A stretch of DNA of 64,000 bases, taken from contig NC_133647.1 of NCBI RefSeq assembly GCF_009905375.1, positions 46,992,506 through 47,056,505 on the forward strand, written 5' to 3'. Source of the DNA: Apium graveolens. Lineage: Eukaryota > Streptophyta > Magnoliopsida > Apiales > Apiaceae. The notes under the pieces are model-generated. The model did not search any database, was not told the origin of the DNA, and saw only the letters and a program-made list of their open reading frames with translations. A program made the translations under genes and the position numbers. Below are positions 1 to 11,408 of the stretch, piece after piece; positions within the stretch are counted from its first letter, which is position 1, and every line of letters begins with the position of its first letter.

Positions 1-2290
1 CAAGTAGAATAACAAAATCTGTCCAGCAGGGGACAGTTTTGTTGCAACTTAGAAATAGGGAGATTTGACCATATCATGGGTAGGCCCTCATTAGGCCCAA
101 TTGGGCCTTAGTTAGAGGGAGTGTCAGAGAAGTTTTTCCAACCATAGTTCATAGGATATGAGTTAGAACCATGTGTCACAAGTTAATTCAAGTCAGGGCA
201 TTTTCTGCCCAGAAAAACAGGGGAACCTTGGACTTTTAGCTTAGGCCCAAGAAGGCCCAAGCCAGGCCCTTGAGCCACATCAAGTTTGTGAGATTCTCTT
301 AGGTCAGGAGAGTCTTGTGTAAAAGTTTTGAAGGAAAAATTGTAGTTTAAGAGTGTCTAATGTACTCAAGAAACCATAGTTGTCATTCTGAAATTTGCAC
401 CAGTGAGCGCTTTCACTTATCACATAGTTTTAGAACACTTAGAAGTGAGTATTAGGTCGACCACCATAGTTGTAAGATAGTATAAGGTCAGTAGAGCAAA
501 AGGCACAAGTGAGGGTCAATAGGTTTTGGATAATTTAGGAAAGGCACATCGAGTTAGGAAGCCAAAATTTGAAGATCTTGTCTAGTTTAGCGACCAAGTG
601 ACTTAAGTTGTGAGTCGAGATCATCCAAGCCTAGTGTTGCATTATGGTGTTATTTGGTATTAATATACGATATATGATTATGTGGCTACGTGTGTACATT
701 TGAAATATAAAGGTGGATATAAATTAAGTGCATATAGGCCTAAGTGCCATCCGTGTTTAATTTCGGGTTGTAAATAGGTTGAGATGGTAAGAATATATTA
801 CAATGAGGATTATTATTATTTATGTAGGATCTCGAGACGAGGGAAAACTTGCCATAAAAGTCGAGTGAAGCTCCAGTTACTCCTACCAGTCAGACCAGAC
901 CAGCCTATCTCAAGGCAAGTGATTCAACTTGACCTTCATATTTACTATAAACAGTTCATATTTATCGATGCAATTATCCTGAGTCATTTTGATATGTTTA
1001 AATCAAGCGTATTTCTCGCTTATCTTTGAATTACTTAGAGATGCTATGAACGCTCAAGTACATATTGCAAGTAGTTCAAAAGTCTTTCATGATAGTTTAA
1101 TGCCATGACAAAATGAAGAGTTGATATATTACTTGATTGATCCTCTTGATTAACATGTTGATGTTTCCTATATATTGATATCTCATCCTGATACTTGAAT
1201 CCCTATAGAACCTTACCTTGAACCCTGCAAGTCAGAAACTTACCAACATGATCCCTCATTGATTGATATCCCTCTTTCTTATCCTAAAGCTTGTCAATTC
1301 TGATATATCCTGAGCTAAAAATCATTTCTTCATACCTTAACACCCTTAGTATTCATGAAGCTTACATTCTTGATGATCCAGCACTTGAACTTTGATGAGA
1401 AACCATTGCTTTAAGCCCAATTTGGCACTTCCTTTCATGATATCCAATAGCCTCACTAAATTCCCTGGTCCAAACTTTGATACATGAAAACCATTCAGAT
1501 ACCCTAATAGAGTTTAGTTTTGTGATTCATGGCTCTGAGAGTTAGCACCATTTCCCCGTGTTTCGTGTTGATCTATAATCCCTTGATAAAGATGTTTACT
1601 GTAAAAAGAGATTTTGTCATAATTCGGCATCAGCTTTTGAAATAAATAAAATGTGGGTTTTCAGTCCCAAAGGGGGATAAATGTTTTCTTGAATAGTTGA
1701 TCTGGACTGAGACGCGAGTCCTTTCCACACTTATATTAGGCTTAAAAGTTGCCTAGGGATTCCCGTTAATGTTTTAGAACCCAGCGAGTTTCGGGATTAC
1801 TTCACGGCTGATCACCGGCTGTAATCCGTAGCGTCATAAAATGATTTTGATTAAGACATGATTTTTAAAATTGTTTTGATACAAGCAAAATGATGCCATC
1901 TCACATAGTTTTATCTCTCGTTATCATTAGTTATGTCTTTCCATTGGCATTCTTAAAAATATATCTCGATTTATGTTTTGTGTTATGTTGTTAGCACTTG
2001 TTGAGCATTTGGCCCACTTCTTGCTTTACCCTGATATTACAGCTAGCAGCTATGGTTAGATTCAAGCAGACTGCCCGTAAGACCTGTGATGCTGATGCTT
2101 ATGTTCGAGCTCAGGTAGAATAAGTAATAATAGTTGTGTGAGGACTCGGTATTTGTAATCAGATGTAATAGTTGGTAGTGTTGGGCTGTTCCAAACCCTA
2201 AACTGTAAGATCTTGGATTTGGTTGTGTATTCTTCATTAAAATGATGTAATAGCTATATTTATTTTGCTGTTAAAGTTGGGGGTGTGACA
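1..2290 (+). repeat. Tekay-A LTR 1 (3' 2.3 kb)
   Basis: It matches 5852-8141 and 27691-28770 plus 62661-63709 almost base for base. It ends in TGTGACA directly before the primer-binding site. Position 1 corresponds to about base 1692 of the full LTR, whose start (TGTTACGACC) is seen only at 26000; the reconstructed full length is about 3.98 kb. An 81-codon open frame at 784-1029 recurs in all three LTRs, but the copies differ mainly at amino-acid-changing sites, so I do not call it a gene. Confidence 0.88.
1794..1827 (+). promoter_or_regulatory. Conserved LTR hairpin, Tekay-A LTR 1
   Basis: Inverted repeat GGATTAC/GTAATCC (7 bp) around a 20-nt loop containing CGGCTGATCACCGGC. The same loop core is found in the LTRs of Tekay-D with a different but still complementary stem. 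It sits about 460 bp before the LTR end. Role unknown. Confidence 0.6.
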
Positions 2291-2295
2291 GGTTT

Positions 2296-2307
2296 TGGTA
2301 TCAGAGC
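2296..2307 (+). other. Primer-binding site (initiator Met tRNA type)
   Basis: TGGTATCAGAGC, the usual plant iMet-type primer site, five bases after the LTR end. It would prime minus-strand DNA synthesis. Confidence 0.9.
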
Positions 2308-2427
2308 TACGGTTTAGAGTCCCTGGACAGCCCAAATAGGTTATAGGATTTGTGTGTAGGTTATAGATATTATGCGAGAGAGTAGGTTAAGTAAATTATT
2401 ATTAATACTCCTCTTATTGGTTGTCAG

Positions 2428-2784
2428 CAAAGGGCGCATTCCTCGTCATCCTCTGGGTCGGACGACACTATTGCTTTCACAGTGTATGCTGAGTTGAGGC
2501 GCGAGTTCGACATGCTTCAGGGCAAGTACGACGGACTGATAGACCGACTGAAGAACGTCTATTCGGACAGCCGAAACTATGAAGGGAAGCTCAAGAAGCA
2601 GATGACTGCGAGACTTGAGACCTTGGTTCAGTACGTCAACACTAAGCTTGAGGAGATGCCAGCGCACCGGGACCGTACCAGCCAGTATGTCATTCAGATG
2701 GTGGCAGATGAGCTCCAGAGTATTGTGAAGACGCTTCGAGAGGAAAAGACTACCAAGCCCCGTTCAGATGGAGTGGAGCCTTAG
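2428..2784 (+). CDS. Pre-gag leader ORF, coiled-coil-like, Tekay-A copy 1
   Basis: Between the primer site and gag there is an open frame of about 118 codons. Its product begins Ser-rich and continues as a highly charged helix (AELRREFDMLQGKYDGLID and onward, with Leu/Met/Tyr at heptad-like spacing), ending in a basic tail. There is no ATG near its beginning. It follows TTGTCAG, which could be a splice acceptor, or it may use a non-ATG start. The same frame is present in copy 2 at 8279. I do not recognise the protein and saw nothing equivalent in the Tekay-D leader. It could be a spliced 5' extension or an independent small protein. Differences between the two copies are mostly amino-acid changing, so selection has lapsed. 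Confidence 0.45.
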   Translation, partial: QRAHSSSSSGSDDTIAFTVYAELRREFDMLQGKYDGLIDRLKNVYSDSRNYEGKLKKQMTARLETLVQYVNTKLEEMPAHRDRTSQYVIQMVADELQSIVKTLREEKTTKPRSDGVEP

Positions 2785-3095
2785 TTCTTTCCATTTACCT
2801 TTCATGTTGTTGTACTATCAGACTCTATGGAATCCCTAATTGTTTCCGTTTTTCCTTTAAATAAGCCTGTTATTCCTAGAATCAGACTATGTCCCAATCC
2901 TATGTACTGTGACCTTTAAAATTTCAATAATTATGTGCTATTGTTCCATTTGCTCTTAACTGTTATTTTATGTTTTTATCATCATATCTGCTTAATTTGG
3001 AAACTTGACCCCATATGTAAATAAGAATGCCATGCGATACCCTCGAATCATTTTATCATTCATATCTGTTTTGACATAACTCTTATTTCAGGATC

Positions 3096-5277
3096 ATGCC
3101 TCCCAAAAAGAAGAACCCAACAACCACCTCCACCACAGACCCAAATATTCTTCGACTACTGGAAACCTTACAACAGCAAACCAATGCTATAGCTCAACAA
3201 CAACTAACTCTTCAACAATGAATTGAAAACCAAGATAACCATGAGCCACACCAACCACCTGAACCACCAGTACCACCTAGACAAATTGTCACCTTCAAGG
3301 CTTTTCAGAATGTGAATCCACCCGCATTTCATGATACCACTGATCCAGTGATAGCTAACACATGGATCAAGGAGATGGAAAGGGCTTTTGAGTTGGTATA
3401 GTTAGGAGACGATCAGAAGATGCCATATGCTACTTACTTCTTGAAGGGAGAAGTCATCTATTGGTGGGAATCAGTAAAGGCTATGGAAGTCACTCAGCAG
3501 GTTTTTTGGGAGAGATTTAAGAAGTTAATTCTGGACAAGTATTACCCTAAGTACATGCAAAATCAGATGGAGCTAAAATTTCTTGAGTTGAAGCAAGGGA
3601 ACATGACTGTATTGGAGTATGAGAAGAAGTTCACTGAGTTGTCAAGGTTTTTGACAAAGTATACCAGCACTGAGGAGGAAAAAGCAAAGAAATTTCAGCA
3701 AGGATTGGAGCCTTGGATCAAAGATAGGGTGGCTATGTTTGAGCTTGAAACTTATGCGGGAGTAGTACAGAAAGCTGTTCTGATTGAGAATAATGGGATG
3801 CAGTCAAGGAAAGAGAGGGATAACAAGAAGAGGAAGGTTCAATTTTATGGAGAAAAGTCTGAAGCTGGAAGTTCGCAAGATCGGAATATAAAGAGGATTG
3901 GTTTCCAGAAGGGCGGAAATTTTCAAAAGAAGGGAAATTTGGGCAAAAGGCAAAAATCAAAAGGGAACAACCAGGCAAGCAAAGGGCAAGTTGGAGAAAA
4001 CAGGTTCCAAAGACCGGAATGCAAGCACTGTGGAAGAAGGCACCCCGGAGTATGCAATAAGCTGAGGATGACCTGTTATAGGTGCAATTAGAAGGGACAT
4101 TTGGCGAATGAGTGCAAGATGCCGAAGACAGGAGTTACGTGCTACAAGTTTGGGAAGACTTGACACATGGCTAGGGAGTGTAAGGCAACCGGACCAGTCA
4201 AAACTCTGATGAACGTGGCAAGTACCAGTGCAAGCGTGCCAACTGAGGTATTGGCATTACCTCCACCACCTGCACCATCCACGCAAGCAACAGCAAGGAC
4301 ATTTGATTTGAAGCTGAAGGATGCTGTTCAAAATTCTGAGGTGATAGCAGGTACACTTTTACTCAATAATGTCAAAGCTAAAGTATTGATTGATTCGTGA
4401 GCAACAAGATCTTTCATATCAGAATCTTTTGTTGATAAGCTCCAATGTGATAAAATGGTTATGAGTGAGGTAGTAAATGTGGTAATTGCGAACCAAGAGA
4501 AGATTCCTGTGAATCAAATTTGTCCAAAGTGTGAGATTGATATTTCGGGGTATAAGTTCTTAGCCGACTTGATACTCTTCAAGTTGGGAGAGTTTGATAT
4601 AATTTTAGGAATGGATTGGTTAGGAGAGAATAGCGCTCAGATAAATTGTAAGACCAAGAGAGTGTATTTAAAGACGAAGAGTGGAGAGAAGGTAGTATTT
4701 AAGGGGCAGAGGCAAGAGCAACTATTTCTTACAGTTGTTCAGGCTAAGAAGTTACTTAGAAAAGGTTGTGAGTCGTTCCTAGCATATGTAGTGGATTCAG
4801 AGAGAGGCAACCTCAGAATGGAAGATATTCCTGTAGTTAACGAGTTCCCCGATGTGTTTCCCGACGAACTACCAGGCTTACCACCAGATCGATAAATTGA
4901 GTTCGAGATCAACCTTGCTCCAGGCACGGAACCAGTTTCAAAGGCCCCATATAGGATGGCACCAGCAGAAATGAAAGAGTTGGCGAGCCAGCTACAAGAA
5001 TTATTGGATAAAGGAGTGATACGACCAAGTACGTCGCCATGGGGAGCACCTGTTCTGTTTGTAAGGAAGAAAGATGGGAGTATGCATCTATGCATAGATT
5101 ACCAGGAGTTGAATAAGGTGACGATCAAGAACCGCTACCCGCTACCAAGGATAGATGACCTTTTTGATCAGTTGAAGGGAGCAAAATGCTTTTCGAAGAT
5201 TGATTTGAGATCAGGATACCATCAATTAAAGATCAAAGAAAAAGATATTCCTAAGACCGCATTCAGGACTGGTACTA
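3096..5277 (+). pseudogene. Tekay-A copy 1 gag-pro-RT (broken)
   Basis: A single frame from ATG 3096 encodes a capsid-type Gag (YWWESVKAME region), remains of three Cys-His zinc knuckles, an aspartic protease and the N-terminal finger of RT ([16 protein letters not shown]). Six in-frame stops interrupt it: TGA 3219, TAG 3399, TAG 4089, TGA 4161, TGA 4398 and TAA 4893, with no frameshift. One zinc-knuckle Cys has become Phe (about 4150). The TGA at 4398 falls immediately after the protease catalytic Asp-Ser and is shared with copy 2. The coding sequence ends at a rearrangement junction at about 5277. Confidence 0.88.
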
Positions 5278-8141
5278 AGAAAATGTGTTGTTTTGGTTTG
5301 AAAAACCCGAAGGCATGCATGCATGTGAATTTCTCTTAGAATGTTGTAAGATTTTGATCATTTGGAAAGATTTTGTTAGTGAGCCTTAATTTCAGTAGGA
5401 ATAATGTGTTAATATTGATTTATGCTTCTTGTTGCATGGTAATAATTCGTGGTTATCTTTTATAAAAATATATATCTTGTTGTTTCAAAAGCATGAAGAT
5501 TTATGATTTATGAAGTGTAGTCTCTTTTGTTTTGCCATAATTGTACCTTAGGTAAGGATGATCTCACCAAGGTTATTTTGAGAATAAGGGAGTTAGTTCA
5601 GTATAATACCATATATAAGTCTTGGTTTAAGTATTGAGTTGTTGTTAGTTGAGTTTGTCAAGTCAAAACCTTGGAAAATGAGAGTTATAGTTTCTGCAGA
5701 AAAATCAGTATAGCACCCTGAGGTTTAGAGTGAGTTTTGACCATGTCATTGGTGTGCACTTTGAGGCCCAAGCTACCAGAAGTTAGTATTAGGAGTATAT
5801 AAATGGTTTTAGGAGTTGGTTGGAGGTTTGCATGTCATTTGGTTAGGTGCACAAGTAGAATAACAAAATCTGTCCAGCAGGGGACAGTTTTGTTGCAACT
5901 TAGAAATAGGGAGATTTGACCATGTCATGGGTAGGCCCTCATTAGGCCCAATTGGGCCTTAGTTAGAGGGAGTGTCAGAGAAGTTTTTCCAACCATAGTT
6001 CATAGGATATGAGTTAGAACCATGTGTCACAAGTTAATTCAAGTCCGGGAATTTTATGCCCAGAAAAACAGGGGAACCTTGGATTTTTAGCTTAGGCCCA
6101 AGAAGGCCCAAGCCAGGCCCTTGAGCCACATCAAGTTTTTGAGATGCCCTTAGGTCAGGAGAGTCTTGTGTAAAAGTTTTGAAGGAAAACTTGTAGTTTA
6201 AAAGTGTCTAATGTACTCAAGAAACCATAGTTGTCATTCTGAAATTTGCACCAGTGAGCACTTTCACTTATCACATAGTTTTAGAACACTTAGAAGTGAG
6301 CATTAGGTCGACCACCATAGTTGTAAGATAGTATATGGTCAGTAGAGCAAAAGGCACAAGTGAGGGTCAATAGGTTTTGGATAATTTAGGAAAGGCACAT
6401 CGAGTTAGGAAGCCAAAATTTGAAGATCTTGTCTAGTTTAGCGACCAAGTGACTTAAGTTGTGAGTCGAGATCATCCAAGCCTAGTGTTGCATTATGGTG
6501 TTATTTGGTATTAATATACGATATGTGATTATGTGTCTACGTGTGTACATTTGAAATATAAAGGTGGATATAAATTAAGTGCATATAGGCCTAAGTGTCA
6601 TCCGTGTTTAATTTCGGGTTGTAAATAGGTTGAGATGGTAAGAATATATTATAATGAGGATTACTATTATTTATGTAGGATATCGAGACGACGGAAAACT
6701 TGCCATAAAAGTCGAGTGAAGCTCCAGTTGCTCATACCAGTCAGACCAGACCAGCCTATCTCAAGGCAAGTGATTCAACTTGACCTTCATATTTACTATA
6801 AACAGTTCATATTTATCGATGCAATTATCCTGAGTCATTTTGATATGTTTAAATCAAGCGTATTTCTCGCTTATCTTTGAATTACTTAGAGATGCCATGA
6901 ACCCTCAAGTACGTATTGCAAGTAGTTCAAAAGTCTTTCATGATAGTTTAATGCCATGATAAAATGAAGAGTTGATATATTACTTGATTGATCCTCTTGA
7001 TTAACATGTTGATATTTCCTATGTATTGATATCTCATCCTGATACTTGAATCCCTATAGAACCTTACCTTGAACCCTGCAAGTCAGAAACTTACCAACAT
7101 GATCCCTCATTGATTGATATCCATCTTTCTTATCCTAAAGCTTGTCAATTCTGATATATCCTGAGCTAAAAATCATTTCTTCATACCTTAACACCCTTAG
7201 TATTCATGAAGCTTACATTCTTGATGATCCAGCACTTGAACTTTGATGAGAAACCATTGCTTTAAGCCCAATTTGGCACTTCCTTTCATGATATCCAATA
7301 ACCTCACTAAATTCCCTGGTCCAAACTTTGATACATGAAAACCATTCAGTTACCCTAATAGAGTTTAGTTTTGTGATTCATGGCTCTGAGAGTTAGCACC
7401 ATTTCCCCGTGTTTCGAGTTGATCTATAATCCCTTGATAAAGATGTTTACTGTAAAAAGAGATTTTGTCATAATTCGGCATCAGCTTTTGAAATAAATAA
7501 AATGTGGGTTTTCAGTCCCAAAGGGGGATAAATGTTTTCTTGAATAGTGGATCTGGACTGAGACGCGAGTCCTTTCCACACTTATATTAGGCTTAAAAGT
7601 TGCCTAGGGATTCCCGTTAATGTTTTAGAACCCAGCGAGGTTCGGGATTACTTCGCGGCTAATCACCGGCTGTAATCCGTAGCGTCATAAAATGATTTTG
7701 ATTAAGACATGATTTTTAAAATTGTTTTGATACAAGCAAAATGATGCCATCTCACATAGTGTTATCTCTCGTTATCATTAGTTATGTCTTTCCATTGGCA
7801 TTCTTAAAAGTATATCTCGATTTATGTTTTGTGTTGTGTTGTTAGCACTTATTGAGCATTTGGCTCACTTCTTGCTTTACCCTGATATTATAGCTAGCAG
7901 CTATGGTTAGATTCAAGCAGACTGCCCGTAAGACCTGTGATGCTGATGCTTATGTTCGAGCTCAGGTAGAATAAGTAATAATAGGTGTATGAGGACTCGG
8001 TATTTGTAATCAGATGTAATAGTTGGTAGTGCTGGGCTGTTCCAAACCCTAAACTGTAAGATCTTGGATTTGGTTGTGTATTCTTCATTAAAATGATGTA
8101 ATAGCTATATTTATTTTGCTGTTAAAGTTGGGGGTGTGATA
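5278..8141 (+). repeat. Tekay-A LTR 2, 5'-truncated
   Basis: It begins at the equivalent of 27118, so the first 1118 bp of the LTR are missing, and it runs to the LTR end at 8141 (TGTGATA, where the other copies have TGTGACA). It differs from LTR 1 at roughly 2% of sites by eye. The junction on its left joins RT coding sequence directly to LTR. Confidence 0.88.
7645..7678 (+). promoter_or_regulatory. Conserved LTR hairpin, Tekay-A LTR 2
   Basis: Same GGATTAC/GTAATCC stem and 20-nt loop as at 1794. One loop base differs (CTAATCA in place of CTGATCA). The stem is intact. Confidence 0.6.
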
Positions 8142-8146
8142 GGTTT

Positions 8147-8158
8147 TGGTATCAGAGC
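8147..8158 (+). other. Primer-binding site, Tekay-A copy 2
   Basis: TGGTATCAGAGC, with the same five-base spacing from the LTR end as in copy 1. Confidence 0.9.
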
Positions 8159-8278
8159 TACGGTTTAGAGTCCCTGGACAGCCCAAATAGGTTATAGGAT
8201 TTGTGTGTAGGTTATAGATATTATGCGAGAGAGTAGGTTAAGTAAATTATTATTAATACTCCTCTTATTGGTTGTCAG

Positions 8279-8632
8279 CAAAGGGTGCATTCCTCGTCAT
8301 CCTCTGGGTCGGTCGACACTATTGCTTTCACAGTGTATGCTGAGTTGAGGCGCGAGTTTGACATGCTTCAGGGCAAGTACGACCGACTGATAGACCGACT
8401 GAAGAACGTGTATCCGGATAGCCGAAACTACGAAGGGAAGCCCAAGGAGCAGATGACTGCGAGACTTGAGACCTTGGTTCAGTACGTCAACACTAAGCTT
8501 GAGGAGATGCCAGCGCATCGGGACCGTACCAGCTAGTATGTCATTCAGATGGTGGCAGATGAGCTCCAAAGCATTGTGAAGACGCTTCGAGAGGAAAAGA
8601 CTACCAAGCCCCGTTCAGATGGAGTGGAGCCT
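8279..8632 (+). pseudogene. Pre-gag leader ORF, Tekay-A copy 2 (one stop)
   Basis: Counterpart of the leader ORF at 2428-2784, with the same Ser-rich start and charged helical body. It is interrupted by TAG at 8534 where copy 1 has CAG, and the terminal stop of copy 1 has changed to a Tyr codon. Both copies keep the reading frame without indels, which suggests the ORF was coding in the source element. Function unknown. Confidence 0.45.
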
Positions 8633-8946
8633 TACTTCTTTCCATTTACCTTTCATGTTGTTGTACTATCAGACTCTATGGAATCCCCAATTATTTCCGT
8701 TTTTCCTTTAAATAAGCCTGTTATTCCTAGAATCAGACTATATCCCAATCCTATGTACTGTGACCTTTAAAATTTTAATAATTATGTGCTATTGTTCCAT
8801 TTGCTCTCAACTGTTATTTTATGTTTTTATCATCATATCTGCTTAATTTGGAAAATTGACCCCATATGTAAATAAGAATGCCATGCGATACCCTCGAATC
8901 ATTTTATCATTCATATCTGTTTTGACATAACTCTTATTTCAGGATC

Positions 8947-10290
8947 ATGCCTCCCAAAAAGAAGAACCCAACAACCACCTCCACCACAGACCCAAATATT
9001 CTTCGACTACTGGAAACCTTGCAACAGCAAACCAATGCTATAGCTCAACAAAAACTAACTCTTCAACAACAAATTGAAAACCATGATAACCGTGAGCCAC
9101 ACCAACCACCTGAACCACCAGTACCACCTAGATAAATTGTCACCTTCAAGGCTTTTCAGAATGTGAATCCACCTGCATTTCATGATACCACTGATCCAGT
9201 GATAGCTAACACATGGATCAAGGAGATGGAAAGGGCTTTTGAGTTGGTACAGTTAGGAGATGATCAGAAGACGCCATATGCTACTTACTTCTTGAAGGGA
9301 GAAGTCTTCTATTGGTGGGAATCAGTAAAGGCTATGGAAGTCACTCAACAGGTTTCTTGGGAGAGATTTAAGAAGTTATTTCTCGACAAGTATTACCCTA
9401 AGTACATGCAGAATCAGATGGAGCTAAAATTTCTTGAGTTGAAGCAAGGGAACATGACTGTATTAGAGTATGAGAAGAAGTTCACTGAGTTGTCAAGGTT
9501 TGTGACAAAGTATACCAGTACTGAGGAGGAAAAAGCAAAGAAATTTCAGCAAGGATTGGAGCCTTGGATCAGAGATAGGGTGGCTATGTTTGAGCTTGAA
9601 ACTTATGCGGGAGTAGTACAGAAAGCTGCTCTGATTGAGAATAATGGGATGCAGTCAAGGAAAGAGAGAGATAACAAGAAGAGGAAGGTTCCATTTTATG
9701 GAGAAAAGTCTGAAGCTGGAAGTTCGCAAGATCGGAATATAAAGAGGATTGGTTTCCAGAAGGGCGGAAATTTTCAAAAGAAGGGAAATTTGGGCAAAAG
9801 GCAAGAATCAAAAGGGAACAACCAGGCAAGCCAAGGGCAAGTTGGAGAAAACAGGTTCCAGAGACCGGAATGCAAGCACTGTGGAAGAAGGCACCCCGGA
9901 GTATGCAATAAGCTGAGCATGACCTGTTATAGGTGCAATCAGAAGGGACATGTGGCGAATGAGTGCAAGATGCCGAAGCCAGGAGTTACGTGCTACAAGT
10001 GTGGGAAGACTGGACACATGGCTAGGGAGTGTAAGGCAACCGGACCAGTCAAAGCTCTGATGAACGTGGCAAGTACCAGTGCAAGCGTGCCAACTGAGGT
10101 ATTGGCATTACCTCCACCACCTGCACCAACCCCGCAAGCAACAGAAAGGACATTTGATTTAAAGATGAAGGATGTTGTTCAGAATTCTGAGGTGATAGCA
10201 GGTACACTTTTACTCAATAATGTCAAAGCTAAAGTATTGATTGATTCGTGAGCAACCTTGCTCCAGGCACGGAACCAGTTTCAAATGCCC
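8947..10290 (+). pseudogene. Tekay-A copy 2 gag and start of protease (broken)
   Basis: Gag starts at ATG 8947 (MPPKKKNPTT), with a Gln/Pro-rich N-terminus, a capsid-like region (9163-9650) and three zinc knuckles near 9870-10030 (the last two are CYRCNQKGHVANEC and CYKCGKTGHMAREC). In-frame stops are TAA 9133 and TGA 10249. The TGA follows the protease Asp-Ser and is identical in copy 1. Directly after it 507 bp present in copy 1 are missing, with CAAC at both edges of the lost segment. The SIRE-like element then interrupts the frame at 10291, and pol resumes at 23204. Confidence 0.88.
10286..10290 (+). other. Left target-site duplication of the SIRE-like element
   Basis: TGCCC here pairs with GGCCC at 23199-23203. 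The uninterrupted copy 1 has GGCCC at this place, so the left copy has one substitution. Confidence 0.8.
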
Positions 10291-10365
10291 TGTTAGGAAT
10301 ATATGTGCATTAGTTTGATGATATGTTTAACAAAACACTTAAGTAGAAATCTAGTGTTTGTAGCC

Positions 10366-10747
10366 TCAACGGATAAGACCACTTTGGCTATCCGTTGATG
10401 GTGTAGCTTTACTTAGAAATAAGTCTAGTGTTGTAGCACATTTCAGTCTCTGAATTTGAGATATAATTCTTAAATGTTGAGGGAAATTATAAGTCATGTT
10501 GACTACTAAAGGATATGCAGATAGGAAGGCCAATTGTAAATATTTCATGCCTTGTAATTTTGTATAAATGAAATGGTGTCAACGGATAACTTAAAGACCT
10601 TCAACGGATGAGAAACATAGCTTCAACGGATGTCTCTAAAGCTTTAACGGATAACATCCTTCAACGGATGAGTGCATCAACGGATAGAGCTTCAACTGCT
10701 AACACATCAACGGATAAAGCCATCAACGGATGAAGGCTTCAACGGAT
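10366..10747 (+). repeat. TCAACGGAT motif cluster in U3 of the SIRE-like LTR
   Basis: Ten exact copies, starting at 10366, 10390 (inverse), 10579, 10601, 10623, 10661, 10677, 10707, 10723 and 10739, plus near-copies (TTAACGGAT, TCAACTGCT). They end 128 bp before the TATA box. The core AACGG is the core of the MSA element bound by plant MYB3R proteins (established knowledge); whether it acts so here is inference. Confidence 0.85.
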
Positions 10748-10874
10748 GTTCTGTTAAATAGCAGTTGACAAGTGGTAGTTGTACCTACAAACAGAGGCAC
10801 ATGGATTGACAGAGATAACTGAGATGTGGTAGCCTATTTCAGGAACATCAGAAAAAGCAGCCGTTCTACTCGAG

Positions 10875-10880
10875 TATAAA
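10875..10880 (+). promoter_or_regulatory. Probable LTR TATA box, SIRE-like element
   Basis: GTATAAAGAGG context downstream of the motif cluster, in the middle of the LTR where U3 should end. The same sequence is kept in the 3' LTR. Confidence 0.65.
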
Positions 10881-11349
10881 GAGGCAATAGTCAACAATGC
10901 ACTGGAGTAAAATGGAGAAGAAACAAGTGGAGAACTTATTTTATTATTATACTTTTTATCTTTGTCTTCACTTGTAAACTTGGTGTTATATAAACCAAGT
11001 AGCAGCTAGTAATTAGAAGAGAATTTTTCCAGAGCTGTTTAGAAAAATCTTGAGAAAAATTATCTAGTTTGTACTAGGATGCAGCTGTGATCAACTTCTT
11101 GAATCACAGATTTTCTGAAATACCATCTCTGGTGGAACAACAAATCCACCAGAAAAGTTTTTAAGGTCTGTTGTGTTCTGTACTTTTGTGCTTGAATATA
11201 TATCTGTCTGTATTAGCTTAAAGCAATTCACACACTTGTTTATCTTAAACACAAAGCCTTTGAAACTGCTCAAAACTTGAAAAAGTTTTGAGATTTACAT
11301 TCAACCCCCCTTCTGTAAATCTCATTGTTAGTTCACTAGGAATAACAAT

Positions 11350-11361
11350 TGGTATCAGAGC
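11350..11361 (+). other. Primer-binding site, SIRE-like element
   Basis: TGGTATCAGAGC two bases after the LTR end; iMet type. Confidence 0.9.
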
Positions 11362-11408
11362 AGGCTCTTGACACATAAAGAGTTTAAAGTTCTTGGAAAC
11401 TAACAAAG

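Larger units (their letters stand above)
1..5277 (+). mobile_element. Tekay-A copy 1, Ty3/gypsy chromovirus, truncated
   Basis: First unit of a Tekay/Del-type chromovirus array: 3' part of an LTR, iMet-type primer site, a pre-gag ORF, gag, protease and the start of reverse transcriptase. It stops in RT at about 5277, where the sequence jumps without a PPT into the middle of another LTR of the same family (same bases as from 27118). The left part of the LTR lies outside the window. Clade is inferred from pol similarity to copy 2, which ends in a chromodomain-like tail. The copy is dead: six in-frame stops in gag-pol and no RT core, RNase H or integrase. Confidence 0.85.
10291..11347 (+). repeat. 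SIRE-like 5' LTR
   Basis: Direct repeat of 22143-23198, with TG...CA ends and the primer site three bases downstream. U3 contains a cluster of ten exact TCAACGGAT/ATCCGTTGA motifs (10366-10747) and then a TATA box at 10875. Confidence 0.95.

Noticed and set aside
784..1029. 81-codon open frame repeated in all three Tekay-A LTRs (784, 6635, 28475)
   Set aside because: The copies differ mainly at amino-acid-changing positions, there is no recognisable domain, and repetition follows from LTR identity.
10366..10747. Repeated TCAACGGAT units considered as a CRISPR-like or tandem satellite array
   Set aside because: Spacing is irregular, orientation mixed, the unit is only 9 bp, and the setting is a plant LTR.
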